Shown here in pieces: positions 1 to 10,659 of a DNA stretch of 25,000 nt. The notes beneath the pieces were generated by a model. That model worked only from the letters and a program-made list of their open reading frames with translations. It was not told where the DNA came from and made no database searches. The translations under genes and the position numbers were made by a program. The DNA comes from Glandiceps talaboti (Eukaryota; Hemichordata; Enteropneusta; Spengelidae): NCBI RefSeq assembly GCF_964340395.1, contig NC_135557.1:23651225-23676224 (forward strand), in the 5' to 3' direction. The first letter of the stretch is position 1. Each line of letters begins with the position of its first letter.

Positions 1-2215
1 GAAGGTTCTGGATGGCAAATAAAAACACTTCTTAATTTTTATGTAAATATTGTAAAATACGAGCCTCTGCAAGATAACTCATATATCAAATTACCCAAGG
101 AGTTACAAAATCCAATGAAAGGTCTCATTAATATACAAAATAATGATGCTCAATGTTTTAGATGGTGTCATTTAGCATATAAGTTTCCAGTCGAAATTGA
201 TAAAAATAGATCATCTAAATACAGACAACATATCGATGATGTAAATTATAAAGGAATAACATTCCCAGTTACTACAAAACAAATACCAAAAATTGAAAAC
301 CAAAACAATATATCTATTTCTGTATTTGGTTATAGTCAAAATAAACAAGCATATCCAATTTATGTTAGTAAACAAACTTGTGAAGATCATCTTGATTTAC
401 TACTAATAACTCGTGGTGATAAAAGCCATTATGTTTGGATTAAAGACTTTAATCGATTCATGTATGGTATAACAAATCATAAAGAAAGAAAACATTTCTG
501 TAAATATTGTTTACAACACTTTACAACTGCAGAGATTTTAAATCAGCACATTCCTATTTGTTTTGAAATAAATGATACACAAGCTATATGAATGCCAACT
601 GAGAAAAACAAATGGTTATCATTTAAAAATTACCCAAAACAATTAAATGCACCATTTGTTATTTACGCAGATTTTGAATCTATAACTCAAAAAGTAAATA
701 CCTGTCATCCTAATGAAAACACAATATTCACACATCATTATCAAAAGCATGAAGTATGTAGTTTTGGATATAAATTAGTCTGTTGTTACGATGATACATT
801 CAGTAAAGAAAGTGTTATTTACAGAGGACCAAATTCATCTAAGATATTTATGGAAATGATGTTATCAGAAGTTGATTATTGTAATAATATTAAACAGCAA
901 CATTTTGATAAACCTTTGTGTATGAGTAAAAACGATGAATCATGTTTCAAAAACGTGACACAATGTCATATTTGTGAAACATTATATGAAGAAGATGACA
1001 TACAAGTTCGTGATCATTGTCATATTACTGGTAAATACCGTGGTTCAGCGCATGAATCCTGTAATGTTAATTTTCAAGTAACGAAGAAAATCCCCGTTTT
1101 ATTCCACAACTTAAAAGGATGGCCATTTCATCATACAAACTCTTGAAAATTTTAATGAAAAAATTAATATTATCCCACATTCTATGGAAAAGTTCATGGC
1201 TATAATGGTTGGTACTCATTTAGTCTTCATAGATAGTTTAAATTTCTTGAATGCTTCATTAGAAAAACTCGTAGATAACACAAGTGATTTCAAATACACA
1301 AAACAAGAATTCCCCAATAGCTTAAAATTACTAACACGGAAGGGTGTATACCCCTATGACTATATGGATTCCACCGAAAAATTCAAGGACGTTAATCTTC
1401 CACTAAAGGAAACATTTTATTCTATTTTGAATGAGGCTGGTATAACTGATGAAGATTATGTGCATGCACAAGATATTTGGAAGCATTATCATGATCTATA
1501 TCTTAAAACTGATGTATTATTACTAACGGATGTATTTGAAAATTTCCGAAAGACATGTAATCTATATTATAATCTTGATCCCTGCCATTACTTCAGTGCT
1601 CCGGGATTATCTTGGGATGCCTGCTTAAAAATGACTAAAATTAATCTCGAACTATTAACGGATATAGATATGCATCTCTTTATTGAAAAAGGTCTTCGTG
1701 GTGGTATCTCTTATATATCCGCTGGTCATGCAAAGGCAAACAATCCATACATGAAAGATTATGATCCGACTCAGGAATTAAAGTATATCATGTATTTAGA
1801 TGCTAATAATCTCTATGGTTGGGCAATGGTTCAATCTTTACCAACGGATGGATTTAAATGGGTTGATATAGATTCGGTTGACTGTAAAAACTTAAGTAAA
1901 TACACCAATGAAAGTGACCATGGATTAATCCTTGAAGTTGATCTTGAATATCCTAGCGAGTTGCATGATCTTCACAGTGATTATCCTTTAGCATCGGAGA
2001 GACTATGTATTACTGAAGACATGTTATCACCACATAACAAAAAGATACGTGACTTAATTAATATCAAATGTGGAAATATAGAAAAATTAACTACAACTCT
2101 GAGACCAAAAAGGAATTATGGACTTCATTTTCAAAACATAAAACAATATTTATCACTTGGTTTAAAAGTCATTAAAATCCAAAGAGCTAAATCATTTGCA
2201 TCAGATAGAATATGA
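1..2215 (+). pseudogene. Polinton protein-primed DNA polymerase B, broken, 5' end outside window
   Basis: This would be the replicative polymerase of a Polinton, which starts synthesis from a protein primer. The frame is open from base 1, so the gene begins upstream of the window. A Cys/His cluster (CKYC...H...C, about 498-562) is followed by exonuclease motif I YADFES (acidic residues near 670-678). Next comes a second Cys/His block, VRDHCHITGKYRG (about 1000-1050), like those in related polymerases. Further on are Exo II DSLNF (about 1232), Exo III YHDLYLKTD (about 1485) and polymerase motif A DANNLYGWAM (about 1799). Motif B and the DTDS-type motif C are absent, so the palm is incomplete. 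Breaks: an in-frame TGA at 589-591, a frameshift at about 1118-1123, and loss of all homology after about 2200. This is a dead gene. The family assignment is secure from motif order; the Polinton assignment also rests on the neighbours. Confidence 0.92.
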
Positions 2216-3340
2216 AAATAATATGTTTAAAGTGTATGTAAATAGGTTTCCAATTTTTCCGACTTTTTGCCTCCAAATGATGTAGTTTTCATGGGTGATT
2301 AAAGATTTGTATGATTTTTTTGACAAAACTACGATATTAATAATGAAAAATTGATTTTTTTGGAAATCTGCGGTGAGCATTTTGCTTCGGGAGTCTTCGG
2401 AAAATTGCGTCACAACCAGAACACGATCACTGTGTCCATGTTTTTTTTTACCATGCTTGAACGTTGCGGGGTAGAGGGGGCCGTCAACGATTGAGTCTAC
2501 ACTGATTTTCTCACAAAAGATTTGGGAGTTCTAATCAGCCTGCTTCTTTTCAACATACAGAGGATAAGTTTCCAAACGTTTTCAATGATGTCTTAGTACT
2601 GCACAGCTCTCAAACTCACGAAAAACGATCATGAATTATAACATGTTGTGTCCTCGTGCATGGTGTACTACATACATATTACGGCACGAGCAATGATGAT
2701 TACGAGTCCTAATATTGAATTGAAAGTTATTTTACCAGATAAGAAACATAAATTACACTTTCAAAGAACATACTAGTATAACATTACGAGCTGGTACCAC
2801 ATAATGGGAATTTTTACTTGCTGTAGCAACGTCTTCGTAACGGCCCACTGCTCGGATGAACAACAAAAACGAAACATGCTACGGTACTTTTCACACGTAA
2901 ATACAGTGCACTTCCTTTTAGACATATTCATGACCTTATTGTATGACTTTGATTTCCTTGTCAGTGAATGAAGACCAGTCATTTATAAATGCAAAATTTA
3001 ATGCATTGTTCGCAAGATTGAGAGCAGTTGAATGTGACTGAGAGTGAGATCAGAGCCAGAGGTTCGTCGGGCTGTCTAGTGTGTTCTCCAGTCCGGAGCG
3101 TGTCTAGTCACACGTTGAGCGGGTGTACTGGGTGCTGTAGCGGTAGACCTCCGAGTCGCCCTGCTACCCGGCCCTGGCACGCAGCGTATCCTCAGTGCTC
3201 ACCGTCAATAAATTATTTGGCCGTTCCTGAACTGTTCTGATTTTTTCTGGTAATGATGATTTCACAAAATCCTTTAAAGATTGACAACCGATCATACCTT
3301 CAATTTTACATAGACGTTCACATGAAATATACGAATGGCG
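2216..3340. other. Unrelated DNA replacing the 3' end of the polymerase gene
   Basis: Polymerase homology stops near 2200 and Polinton-type coding resumes only near 3870-3938. The stretch between has no convincing gene. Short frames exist on both strands (for example 2773-2982 minus and 3028-3240 plus), but none resembles a known domain. A locally GC-rich patch at about 3050-3190 is followed by an AATAAA at 3208-3213, which could be the end of an old retroelement or another repeat. I could not find terminal repeats or a target duplication for this stretch as a whole. It is either an insertion accompanied by deletion, or a patchwork of older insertions. Confidence 0.5.
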
Positions 3341-3348
3341 GTTCAAAC

Positions 3349-3765
3349 CACAGGCATTTGTTTCCCGAGTTATGTCTCAGAATATGTCTATCAGAATACA
3401 ATAAAATGTCGATAATATCGTTAATATTGACGTATTTAGCCAACTATATATGGAAGGGGTAAAATTACACTTTGTTTCTGTGATCGCACAGGTTCACTCA
3501 CCGCGAAAGGGACGGAAGGTAAAATGTTTGAAATGTTTGCCCACTACAACGGCCGGTTGAAAGTTCATGTACTTACGGTACTATATACTAATGGCGGCCT
3601 GTCTTCTATCGCGGCGAGTGAACCTGCGCGATCACAGAAACAAGTGTAATGTTACCCCTTTCATATATAGTTGGCTAAATACGTCAATATTAACGATATT
3701 ATCGACATTTTATTGCATTCTGATAGAAACATTCTGAGACATAACTCGGGAAACAAATGCCTGTG
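3349..3765. mobile_element. Foldback (MITE-like) element with about 157-bp inverted repeats and 8-bp target duplication
   Basis: Two arms, about 3349-3505 and 3610-3765, are reverse complements of each other over nearly their full length. They differ at only a handful of bases plus a one-base indel. A spacer of about 100 bp separates them. The element begins CACAGGCATTTG and ends with its complement. The direct repeat GTTCAAAC sits immediately outside on both sides (3341-3348 and 3766-3773). An 8-bp duplication is typical of hAT-type transposases, so a non-autonomous hAT-like foldback element is the likeliest reading; the superfamily call is inference. It carries no coding frame. The close match of the arms suggests a fairly recent insertion. 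Confidence 0.85.
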
Positions 3766-3937
3766 GTTCAAACACATGTCAACGTACACATATTGTGTAG
3801 TCAGTAAGTCGATTATAATCCAACTAAGCTAAATAGTACTACTGTTACTGTGTTACGCGGTACGATCTCAATGGGACAACTACTTTCGAAATTTCGACCC
3901 AATAATATTTCTATAATTATAAGGTGATACCACAAAA

Positions 3938-4405
3938 ATGATTGACCAAAATGTTAAAACGATACAAGACCTACTCGACTATCTTACATGAGTATGTAGT
4001 GCATATAGACGCTCTTACAAATTATTAAGTCGTGTTAATAAAGGAATACTTATTACTAGTGGGATTATTTCAGGAGTTGGTGCATTAGCCGCTGTTCCCG
4101 CGATCACAGTTTTTGTCAGTTTATTAGCAGCTGTTCCAATATTCGTTACAGTTGTCAACCAAAACTTAAAACTATCGGATAAAGTATCACGATTAAAAGT
4201 ACAATATCAGAATTGCAAAGAATTATTAACATATACGCAAGCAAATATTTACTCTGAAACACCTCAGGAATTTATTCAGGAAGTATTCATGAAGTCTCTC
4301 GAAATGCAAAAAGCTGCCAATTATACTCCCCCTCTGGAGCGTTATTTGAAGTATTATAAACTGAATGGTTATTCAGAAATGACATCAGAAAATAAAATAA
4401 TATAA
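3938..4405 (+). pseudogene. Polinton small membrane protein, one in-frame stop
   Basis: The frame runs 156 codons from ATG 3938 to TAA 4403 and is interrupted once, by TGA at 3989-3991 (codon 18). After the stop it encodes a basic stretch (YRRSYKLL) and a hydrophobic, Ala/Val/Ile-rich region of about 45 residues that could form one or two membrane spans. A hydrophilic C-terminal part rich in Tyr, Gln and Glu follows. I do not recognise a named family. The position between polymerase and integrase, on the same strand, suggests a Polinton accessory gene. The true start may be upstream at ATG 3871 (MGQLLSKF...) with a further frameshift before 3938; this is uncertain. Confidence 0.55.
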
Positions 4406-4482
4406 TTTACTAATAAAATATTATTAAATATTACTTTATAGTTTATAGGTTATATAATTTACTAATTTACTAAATTACTAAT

Positions 4483-5578
4483 ATGGACCAGTATTTGCGA
4501 GACTTGTATTATATTTCTGATTTAGCATACAGCGGCATCACAAAATTGTGGCGTAAAATCAAAGACGATCAGAAAGACAGTAGTATAAACGGAGTAAAAC
4601 ACAAATAAATAGTTAAATATAAGGAATTGAAACAATGGTTGGAAGAACAAGAAGTTTACACTATGCACAAACCAGCGATTAAAAAGTTCCCTTACCGCAA
4701 AGTAATTGTTTATGGAATTGATGACCAGTGGCAAGCTGACATTGTAGATATGCCCAATGACCAGAGGGGTAACCGGGGTAATCAGGGGTACTGTTATATT
4801 CTGACTGTTATTGATGTATTATCGAAGTATACTTGGGCGATACCGCTTAAATCAAAACGTGGTATTGAAATGGCTGACTCCTTTGAGTTAATTTTCAAAG
4901 ACCGTGAACCAAATAAAATACAATTTGATGAAGGTCAGGAATTTTACAATAAGCATGTTAAAGATCTCTTTGAAAAACGTGAAATTGAGTGGTTTAGTAC
5001 ACGAAAAAGCATCAGTTGTCGAGTGTTTTAACAGGACACTTAAATCACGTATGTATAAATATTTTACTGATAAACAGACTAGAAAATGGGTTGACATACT
5101 AGATCGATTAGTGGATGGTTATAACAATACTTATCACAATTCAATCCACATGACTCCGAAGGAAGCATCATTATCAAAGAATGAAAATATCGTTTGGTAT
5201 AATTTGTACAGTGCTTATCTCACTGTTGAATATGGAACTCTGAAGTTTAATATCGGTGATACCGTGAGAATTTCCAAATACAAGAACGTGTTTGCCAAAG
5301 GATATCTACCAAATTACACACGTGAACTTTTCAAAATCAAACAAATTATCTTTGGTCCGGTTATTGTTTACACTCTGGAAGATTTATCGGGTGAAGACAT
5401 TGAAGGCACGTTTTATGAGCAAGAATTATCGATTGATATAGCCACTAAAGAATTGAAAAACTATAAAATTGAAAAAATATTACGTAAGAAAAAAATCAAA
5501 GGCCATGAATACGCATTGGTAAAATGGTTAGGATATGACGACAAATTCAATTCTTGGGAACCGATTGAAAATATTTAA
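4483..5578 (+). pseudogene. Polinton retroviral-type (rve) integrase with chromodomain, broken
   Basis: This enzyme would insert the element's DNA ends into the host genome. The start is ATG 4483, just after an AT-rich block. The N-terminal part (DLYYISD...) is followed by an in-frame TAA at 4606-4608. The catalytic core shows the first Asp in QWQADIVDM (4738-4740), the second in FDEG (4927-4929) and the Glu in SVVECFN (5021-5023). A DD(35)E core needs 108 nt between the second Asp and the Glu codons. Only 94 are present, so about 14 nt were lost near 4995-5010, which explains the frame change there. The C-terminus (about 5464-5575) is a chromodomain with the aromatic residues of ALVKWLGY and NSWEP. 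Integrase plus chromodomain is characteristic of Polinton integrases and some Ty3/gypsy ones; the neighbours decide for Polinton. Confidence 0.9.
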
Positions 5579-5638
5579 AATATTTAAAATATTTTTAAAA
5601 ATAGTATAATTTAATGTATAGTACAACAGTTTAACAAA

Positions 5639-5996
5639 ATGTTTGGAGAACATAATATAACCAAATTTTTAAACAAATACAAAGACGTCCTTGGTTTTAA
5701 CGTAGAGCTAGAATGGGACAACTTGAGAAAAAAAATATGCACGTATTAATTGTAAATACAGGGGTAAAATTTGAAAGATACAGCTCTTTATCAGATTATT
5801 TTATCCTTTTGTAAAGAAGTCGAAAAAAAAGAATTTTTTTAAACGTATTGAATTTGTAGGTTTATTTCCAGAGCCAGAGGACAATCAAGAGGCTAAATTT
5901 TTGAATGAATACTGGGTTCTTAAATTAATACAAGATACTAGGAACAGACGTATATTTCAAGATAATTATGGAAATTTATTAGTATGTTTTATATAG
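5639..5996 (+). pseudogene. Broken Polinton-region gene of unknown function
   Basis: A start at 5639 (MFGEHNITKFLNKYKD) follows an AT-rich block with three copies of TATTTAAAA-like sequence. The frame stops at about 5747, a second frame carries on to about 5811, and a third runs to TAG 5994-5996 (ending in ...NYGNLLVCFI). The three pieces read like consecutive parts of one hydrophilic protein of roughly 115 residues with at least two frameshifts. Several breaks lie near A-runs (about 5729 and 5825). No domain is recognised. It sits between the integrase and the intact 398-aa gene, on the same strand. Confidence 0.45.
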
Positions 5997-6027
5997 TTTT
6001 ATATAAACCCTTTAATATATATTAAAA

Positions 6028-7224
6028 ATGTGGTCATTAGGATTACCAGATACGAAGTTAACAAGAACGAAAACGAAGACACAGCCACCTTTAGTCGTAC
6101 CGGAACCATCTCAGTCACCGCAACAGCAGCATTTGCTTCACTTTCCAAAACCATTTACGCTAACACAAAATGCTAACTATGCACTACATCAACCATTTAA
6201 TAAACAGTTATCCGTGGATTTACAAGATACACTCGTCAACATGGATGTTTATGTAAGCGAAACTGATCGATTCAATATAAAATTGAGAGATATATTCAAA
6301 AACTACATAGTAATTCATTATAATGCAGACAGTGCTAACAAATGGTTGAAAGGTCCAAATATGCATTACTGGGATCAACAATTGAATTTTGCTGTTTGGT
6401 CAGCTACGACCGGATGCGGTGTTAGTATTCACGATCATCTGTATAATAAAAATAAACAGATTCAATCATTTTTTTTATTTCACGTGTACTTTATGATACG
6501 CCGTATATTGAATGAACTTTCTTGCCCACTTGACCCCGACACTTTTAGTAAAACCGATAATTTATATGATATACCGTCTTATCATAGAATATGCGATGAA
6601 TTCGGACTAGATTATGATACAGATTTCAGATTCAAGTATGACACATCAGGAAACAATGGTATAGGGGTCGGTTATGAGTGGTGGAAAAAACCATATATAA
6701 AAGAAATACAATATAAATATCAAGATACAATGGTTGAAAACCCTGATGCTCCAGATGAGGCTCGCAGAAGTTGGCATTGGTATAAATTTCAAAATGCCGA
6801 TTATAAACCATACAATTATTTTGTTTTAGAAAACAGTTCAGGCTTCACACAAGCAGGTTTAGGACGATTGAATCGATCGATCGAAGCTTATGTATATTGT
6901 GTGTTAGGAAGTCAAGCAGATACGCGAGTAGGTATAGCAGACTCTGGCGGTGCCGGTCAAGAAACGAGACAAAAAATGATTTCATTACTCGAGGATGAGA
7001 CGAGAGGCATCAATGAAGATAACAGTATACCCCGTTATCAAAATGTAATCAATGCAACGAGGGTAAGGTTAGATCTAGCCATTTCTCCTTCTTTATGGTT
7101 AATCCCGAGTAAAATGATTATAAATTTGAATACGAATGTGGCGGGTTATAACAATTTCTTGCAACAGGCGACAGAAGATATGAATTTCGGTTATAACAAC
7201 ATAAATAATGATGTAAAAAAATAG
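6028..7224 (+). CDS. Conserved Polinton-type protein, candidate minor capsid/penton or other virion component
   Basis: This is an intact 398-aa frame, the longest uninterrupted gene in the element. A Pro/Gln/Thr-rich N-terminal 50 residues leads into a body rich in Tyr, Trp and Asn, including FAVWSATTGCGVSIHDHLY and YNYFVLENSSGFTQAGL. There is no signal peptide or transmembrane segment. The general pattern matches an uncharacterised protein I associate with similar elements of marine invertebrates; I cannot test this here. A structural role (for example penton) is inferred from size, lack of enzymatic motifs, and position upstream of the capsid and ATPase genes. A TATATA-rich block lies about 5-40 bp before the ATG. 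It has stayed open although the surrounding genes are broken. Confidence 0.6.
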   Translation: MWSLGLPDTKLTRTKTKTQPPLVVPEPSQSPQQQHLLHFPKPFTLTQNANYALHQPFNKQLSVDLQDTLVNMDVYVSETDRFNIKLRDIFKNYIVIHYNADSANKWLKGPNMHYWDQQLNFAVWSATTGCGVSIHDHLYNKNKQIQSFFLFHVYFMIRRILNELSCPLDPDTFSKTDNLYDIPSYHRICDEFGLDYDTDFRFKYDTSGNNGIGVGYEWWKKPYIKEIQYKYQDTMVENPDAPDEARRSWHWYKFQNADYKPYNYFVLENSSGFTQAGLGRLNRSIEAYVYCVLGSQADTRVGIADSGGAGQETRQKMISLLEDETRGINEDNSIPRYQNVINATRVRLDLAISPSLWLIPSKMIINLNTNVAGYNNFLQQATEDMNFGYNNINNDVKK

Positions 7225-7235
7225 CATTAAAGGAA

Positions 7236-7439
7236 ATGGAAGGTCATGATGATCCAGTGCAACGGCTAGATGCGACAGCTTCAGTAACAACCCCAGTAGC
7301 AGCAGAAGTCGAAGCAGTGACAGCAGTGACAGCAGTAACACCAGAGCATCGCGAGCATGACATTGTTGACGTTGTTTATGAATATTCAATGATGGGAATA
7401 ATAATCGGTGCAATATTTTTAAGTTACATATTTATATAG
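7236..7439 (+). CDS. Small tail-anchored membrane protein
   Basis: This 67-aa frame starts 11 bp after the preceding gene. The N-terminal two thirds is acidic and rich in Val, Ala and Thr, with a short repeat (TAVTAVT, from a repeated GTGACAGCA-like DNA unit at about 7317-7340). The last 18 residues (MMGIIIGAIFLSYIFI) form a single hydrophobic span ending at the stop, as in tail-anchored proteins. No family is recognised. Tight spacing suggests co-transcription with the 398-aa gene, and a virion-membrane or assembly role is conceivable but unproven. Confidence 0.5.
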   Translation: MEGHDDPVQRLDATASVTTPVAAEVEAVTAVTAVTPEHREHDIVDVVYEYSMMGIIIGAIFLSYIFI

Positions 7440-7443
7440 TAAG

Positions 7444-8708
7444 ATGGCTGACTTTAATATTGATCCTTTTGATACTAATCCTTTAAGGGAAATGTAGATT
7501 ATGAAGACCCTAGGGACCCTGGAGTAGACTTTGAAATGACAGATTACGAACAAGATTCATTGGATTTTCTGGCGGAAACGGAACAGGACCTCCAGGAAAC
7601 ATCATTGACAGACCCGACAGGGGCAGCAGATAAACTTACTGAATTAAAAAATAAAATGTTAGGAGAAACTATTGACGCAGTTATTAAAAAAAGTGACAAT
7701 GTGAGTGTTAATCGAACTGAATTGCGATTAAATACACATGTAGGAAAGGATGGAGAGTTGTATGATAACATAAAAAATCAACGAATTACAAGAAACGGTA
7801 AACTTTTAGCCAAAAATACAATAAAAAGTAGAATTGGTACTGCAGCTTATAAAAGACTTTTCTTAGACACTGCAGAGGATACACAGGAGGCTTCATTACC
7901 ATTAAATGTGGATGAAGTTGAAGCTATAGATCTCACACCACCAATGATTGGTCATTTAAGAGACTATCAGGCCTACCTCAGAAGAGACACTGCAGGTAAT
8001 AAAGATGAAATCGATAAGGTTGAAAACTAAATTGAAGAATGGAATGAACTCAATCCTGAATATAAAGTCATGCGTAAAGAACTTGATACAGCAGTCAAAA
8101 GTTTAGAAGATTTGTATGATAGAAAAAAAGAATTGGAAAACAGACAAAAAATCGAAGAATTAACGCAAGATGAAAAAAAAGAATTAGGTAGAATTCAGAT
8201 TAATATCTTAAAATATAATAAAGAAACTGTTACTTTACGCAATAAGTCTTATCAGTTAGCTGAGACATCTGCTTTGAAAGAAGTACTCAAAGACCCAAAT
8301 CTTAGTATTAAAGATAAACTGGTAATTCTTTTCAAACGCAATGGAGTTACTATCGTTTCATTGGCAATAACACTCGGTTTGGTTATAACTACCATAGCCA
8401 TTGCATTAGGAGGACCGAAGGCTGCTGGTAGTAGTGGTAGCGGTAGTAGCGGTAGCAGCGGTAGCGGTCCAGTCAAAGCAGTTATTAAACAAGTTGCGGA
8501 TGCATTGAAATGGCTCGGTAATAAAGCAGCGATGGCACTACCAGGTATTATTGGCACTATTGTGTCGTTTGTTTTAAAAACAGCGGGGCAAGTTGTAGGA
8601 TTTATAGGTGAGCATGTATGGCTGTTGGCAACTGCAATAGTGGTATACCTTTATGAACGCATTTTTAACCAAAGTTTTAACCAAAGAATAAACGAAAATA
8701 AAAATTAA
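7444..8708 (+). pseudogene. Polinton large membrane protein with Gly/Ser linker, broken
   Basis: The gene starts at ATG 7444 (MADFNIDPFD), three bases after the previous stop. A frameshift at about 7490-7495 moves the reading frame, and a TAA at 8028-8030 interrupts it; the same frame then continues to TAA 8706-8708. The first half is acidic and hydrophilic. A Lys/Glu-rich region (about 8070-8230) looks like a coiled coil. The end has a hydrophobic span (about 8347-8410), a linker GSSGSGSSGSSGSG (about 8428-8469), then amphipathic and hydrophobic segments (ALPGIIGTIVSFVL, VWLLATAIVVYLY). Similar proteins with C-terminal membrane spans occur in cnidarian-type Polintons, to my knowledge without a defined function. 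It would be about 420 aa if unbroken. Confidence 0.6.
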
Positions 8709-8813
8709 AAAATTAAAAAATTAAAAAATTAAAAAATATAATAATATACTATAATATACTATATTTTGTATTTTAGTATTTTTTATATAGTATAATAGTA
8801 TAGTATAAGAAAA
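8699..8813 (+). promoter_or_regulatory. AT-only spacer with AAAAATT repeats and TATA-like blocks before the capsid gene
   Basis: Four to five head-to-tail copies of TTAAAAAA-type sequence (about 8701-8737) are followed by repeats of ATAATATACTATA and TAGTATAGTATA up to the ATG at 8814. The tract is nearly free of G and C. It separates two same-strand genes and probably holds the promoter of the capsid gene and the end of the previous transcript; this is inferred from position. Confidence 0.4.
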
Positions 8814-10009
8814 ATGCCTTACAATAGAGAACTTCAAGGTGATTACTCAAAACTAAATGCTGTCGGTAGTAAAGGAGAGCGAACTCATCACGGTGTAACG
8901 TATAATCCAAATCGTGCAAAACCCAGTGAAGTTTTATATATCAGATGTCCAAAATTAGAGGACACTGTTGTTCTAACAGGTAAATTCAATCTCGTCTTTG
9001 ATCTTAAACTAGAAGGTCATAATAAGAACTTCGTTGTCCAAAACCTGTCTGCCAACGTCATCAGTCGACTAATTTTAAAATTCAAAGGGGAAATCTTAAT
9101 GGATTTAACAGGCTACAACTTAGTACAAACGTATAAAGATCTGTATTCGGATAGAACAAATAAAACGCTGTATGGAATTCAGTCAGAAAATCTTAGAAAA
9201 TTGAGAAGCGATAATATTGATGGAGTTGGTGGTGGGGATTACTTAGGAGAGGCTGCATTTCATAAGGCATACGGTAAAAAATATGCGATCGATCTCGCGA
9301 AATTGCACCCTATAATGAATGGTCATGGAGCCGTATATCCTTCGAGCTTAGGAAGTCATATCGAATGGGAGCTTAGTCTTGCTCCTGTTAATAAAATCCT
9401 AGTAAGTGAAGACACAGATGGCTGGGATTATACTTTAACAAACATCCAACTTGAATATGAAACAATAAGAGAACCAAAGTTAGCTATGGAAATTAAAGGT
9501 TACTATAACAGTGGCAAACGTTTTCTTTACGAACATATCCAACATTTCAGAACAATTAACTTCTCTGGTACGAATACAATTATTAACGAGAACATTAATA
9601 TACCACGTAGAAGCTTGAAAGGAATTTTCGTATTATTCAGCAAACCACAGCTACAAAATGCATTAGACACCGAATTATTCTTTAACAATTTATTAATCCT
9701 AGTATTAATTCTGTTGCAATAACGATAGAAGGTATCGCAAATAAAGTGTATGCACAGGGATTATCTCCTAGAAAATTTTGGGAAGAAGCCAGGCGTTATT
9801 TCATGGCATCTGAGTTATGTTGTGATAAACTAGAGGAAGTAACCAAGGCCACCTTTCTGTTAAATAAATACTGTTTGTTTATTGATTTAAGAAGTTTTAA
9901 GGATAATAGGTATCATGGTAGTGGTCTAAAAGTCATGAATACAAAAGATGGGGTTCAACTGGAAATTCAACGAGTGATGCCATGCTTAAAATTCAAGAAT
10001 CTAAATTAA
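8814..10009 (+). pseudogene. Probable Polinton major capsid protein, frameshifted
   Basis: The first frame (8814-9722) gives about 290 meaningful residues. It includes NFVVQNLSANVISRLILKF (about 9030-9090), the ITNIQLEYE-like LTNIQLEYETIREP (about 9437-9478) and RRSLKGIFVLF (about 9610-9640). A one-base loss near 9685-9690 ends it in a short hydrophobic artefact. The next frame resumes at about 9690 and runs to TAA 10007-10009, with VYAQGLSPRKFWEEARRYF and LFIDLRSF. The combined size, about 400 residues, and beta-rich pattern fit a double jelly-roll capsid protein. I recognise the pattern from proteins of Polinton-like elements, but the jelly-roll fold is inference. It directly precedes the ATPase gene, as expected for a morphogenesis block. 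Confidence 0.6.
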
Positions 10010-10046
10010 AATCTATTATATATTGATACTATATTAATACTCTAAA

Positions 10047-10659
10047 ATGATCTGGCTTGACCCTCCTTTCAATATGCTTATTAGTGCACCGACATGTTCG
10101 GGTAAAACAGAGTTCGTTATGGAACTGTTACAAATGTATTACAAAGACGTATTCGATTACATAATCATAATCTGTCCGACGTTCATAAACAATAAAGCTT
10201 ACGATAAAAAAATGTATTTACAAAGACTCAGACATTATTATAATGATTCCCAACATAGAAAAAATAAATGAAAGTATTGAACTCGCGTATGAGTGTTATA
10301 AAAGTGACTATAAAAATACAAAAAGTCTAATCATACTAGATGACTGCGCTTTCACGAAGGATGTCAAATCTCGTGTCAATATTTTAACAAAGTTGGCATT
10401 TTCAGCTCGTCATGATAATATTAGCGTATGGGTACTTACGCAACAATTTACGAGTATCGCCAAGACATTTCGAGAAAATATCGGCATGCTTGTTCTCTAT
10501 TAAACACCGAGTAAAAATGATGTGAAAGAGATAATTGAAAACTATGGGATGGAATTAAATAAAGAAGAAATTAGTGAATTTATCAAACAATTAAAATATA
10601 CTCCTTATAGCAAATTAGTGTTTCGTTTAAGACAACCTTATAGTATAGATCTGGTATAA
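10047..10659 (+). pseudogene. Polinton FtsK/HerA-type genome-packaging ATPase, broken
   Basis: In viruses of this lineage the enzyme pumps DNA into the capsid. The start ATG 10047 leads quickly to a Walker A motif APTCSGKT (10086-10109). A frameshift near 10235-10246 follows. The next frame carries Walker B SLIILDDC (about 10324-10347) and a Gln-containing sensor segment VWVLTQQF (about 10427-10450). A TAA at 10501-10503 interrupts it, after which the same frame (TPSKNDVKEI...) continues to TAA 10657-10659. The total of about 200 residues matches the compact packaging ATPases of Polintons and virophages. The family call is based on motif order and spacing plus the neighbouring capsid gene. 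Confidence 0.82.

Noticed and set aside
3028-3240. 70-aa Cys/Ser/Pro-rich plus frame
   Set aside because: It is produced by a GC-rich patch; no domain, no neighbours of the same kind, and the surrounding DNA is repeat-like.
7099-7413. Minus-strand 104-aa Leu-rich frame
   Set aside because: It is a shadow of the end of the 398-aa gene and the following small membrane protein gene, whose plus-strand frames have better starts and order.
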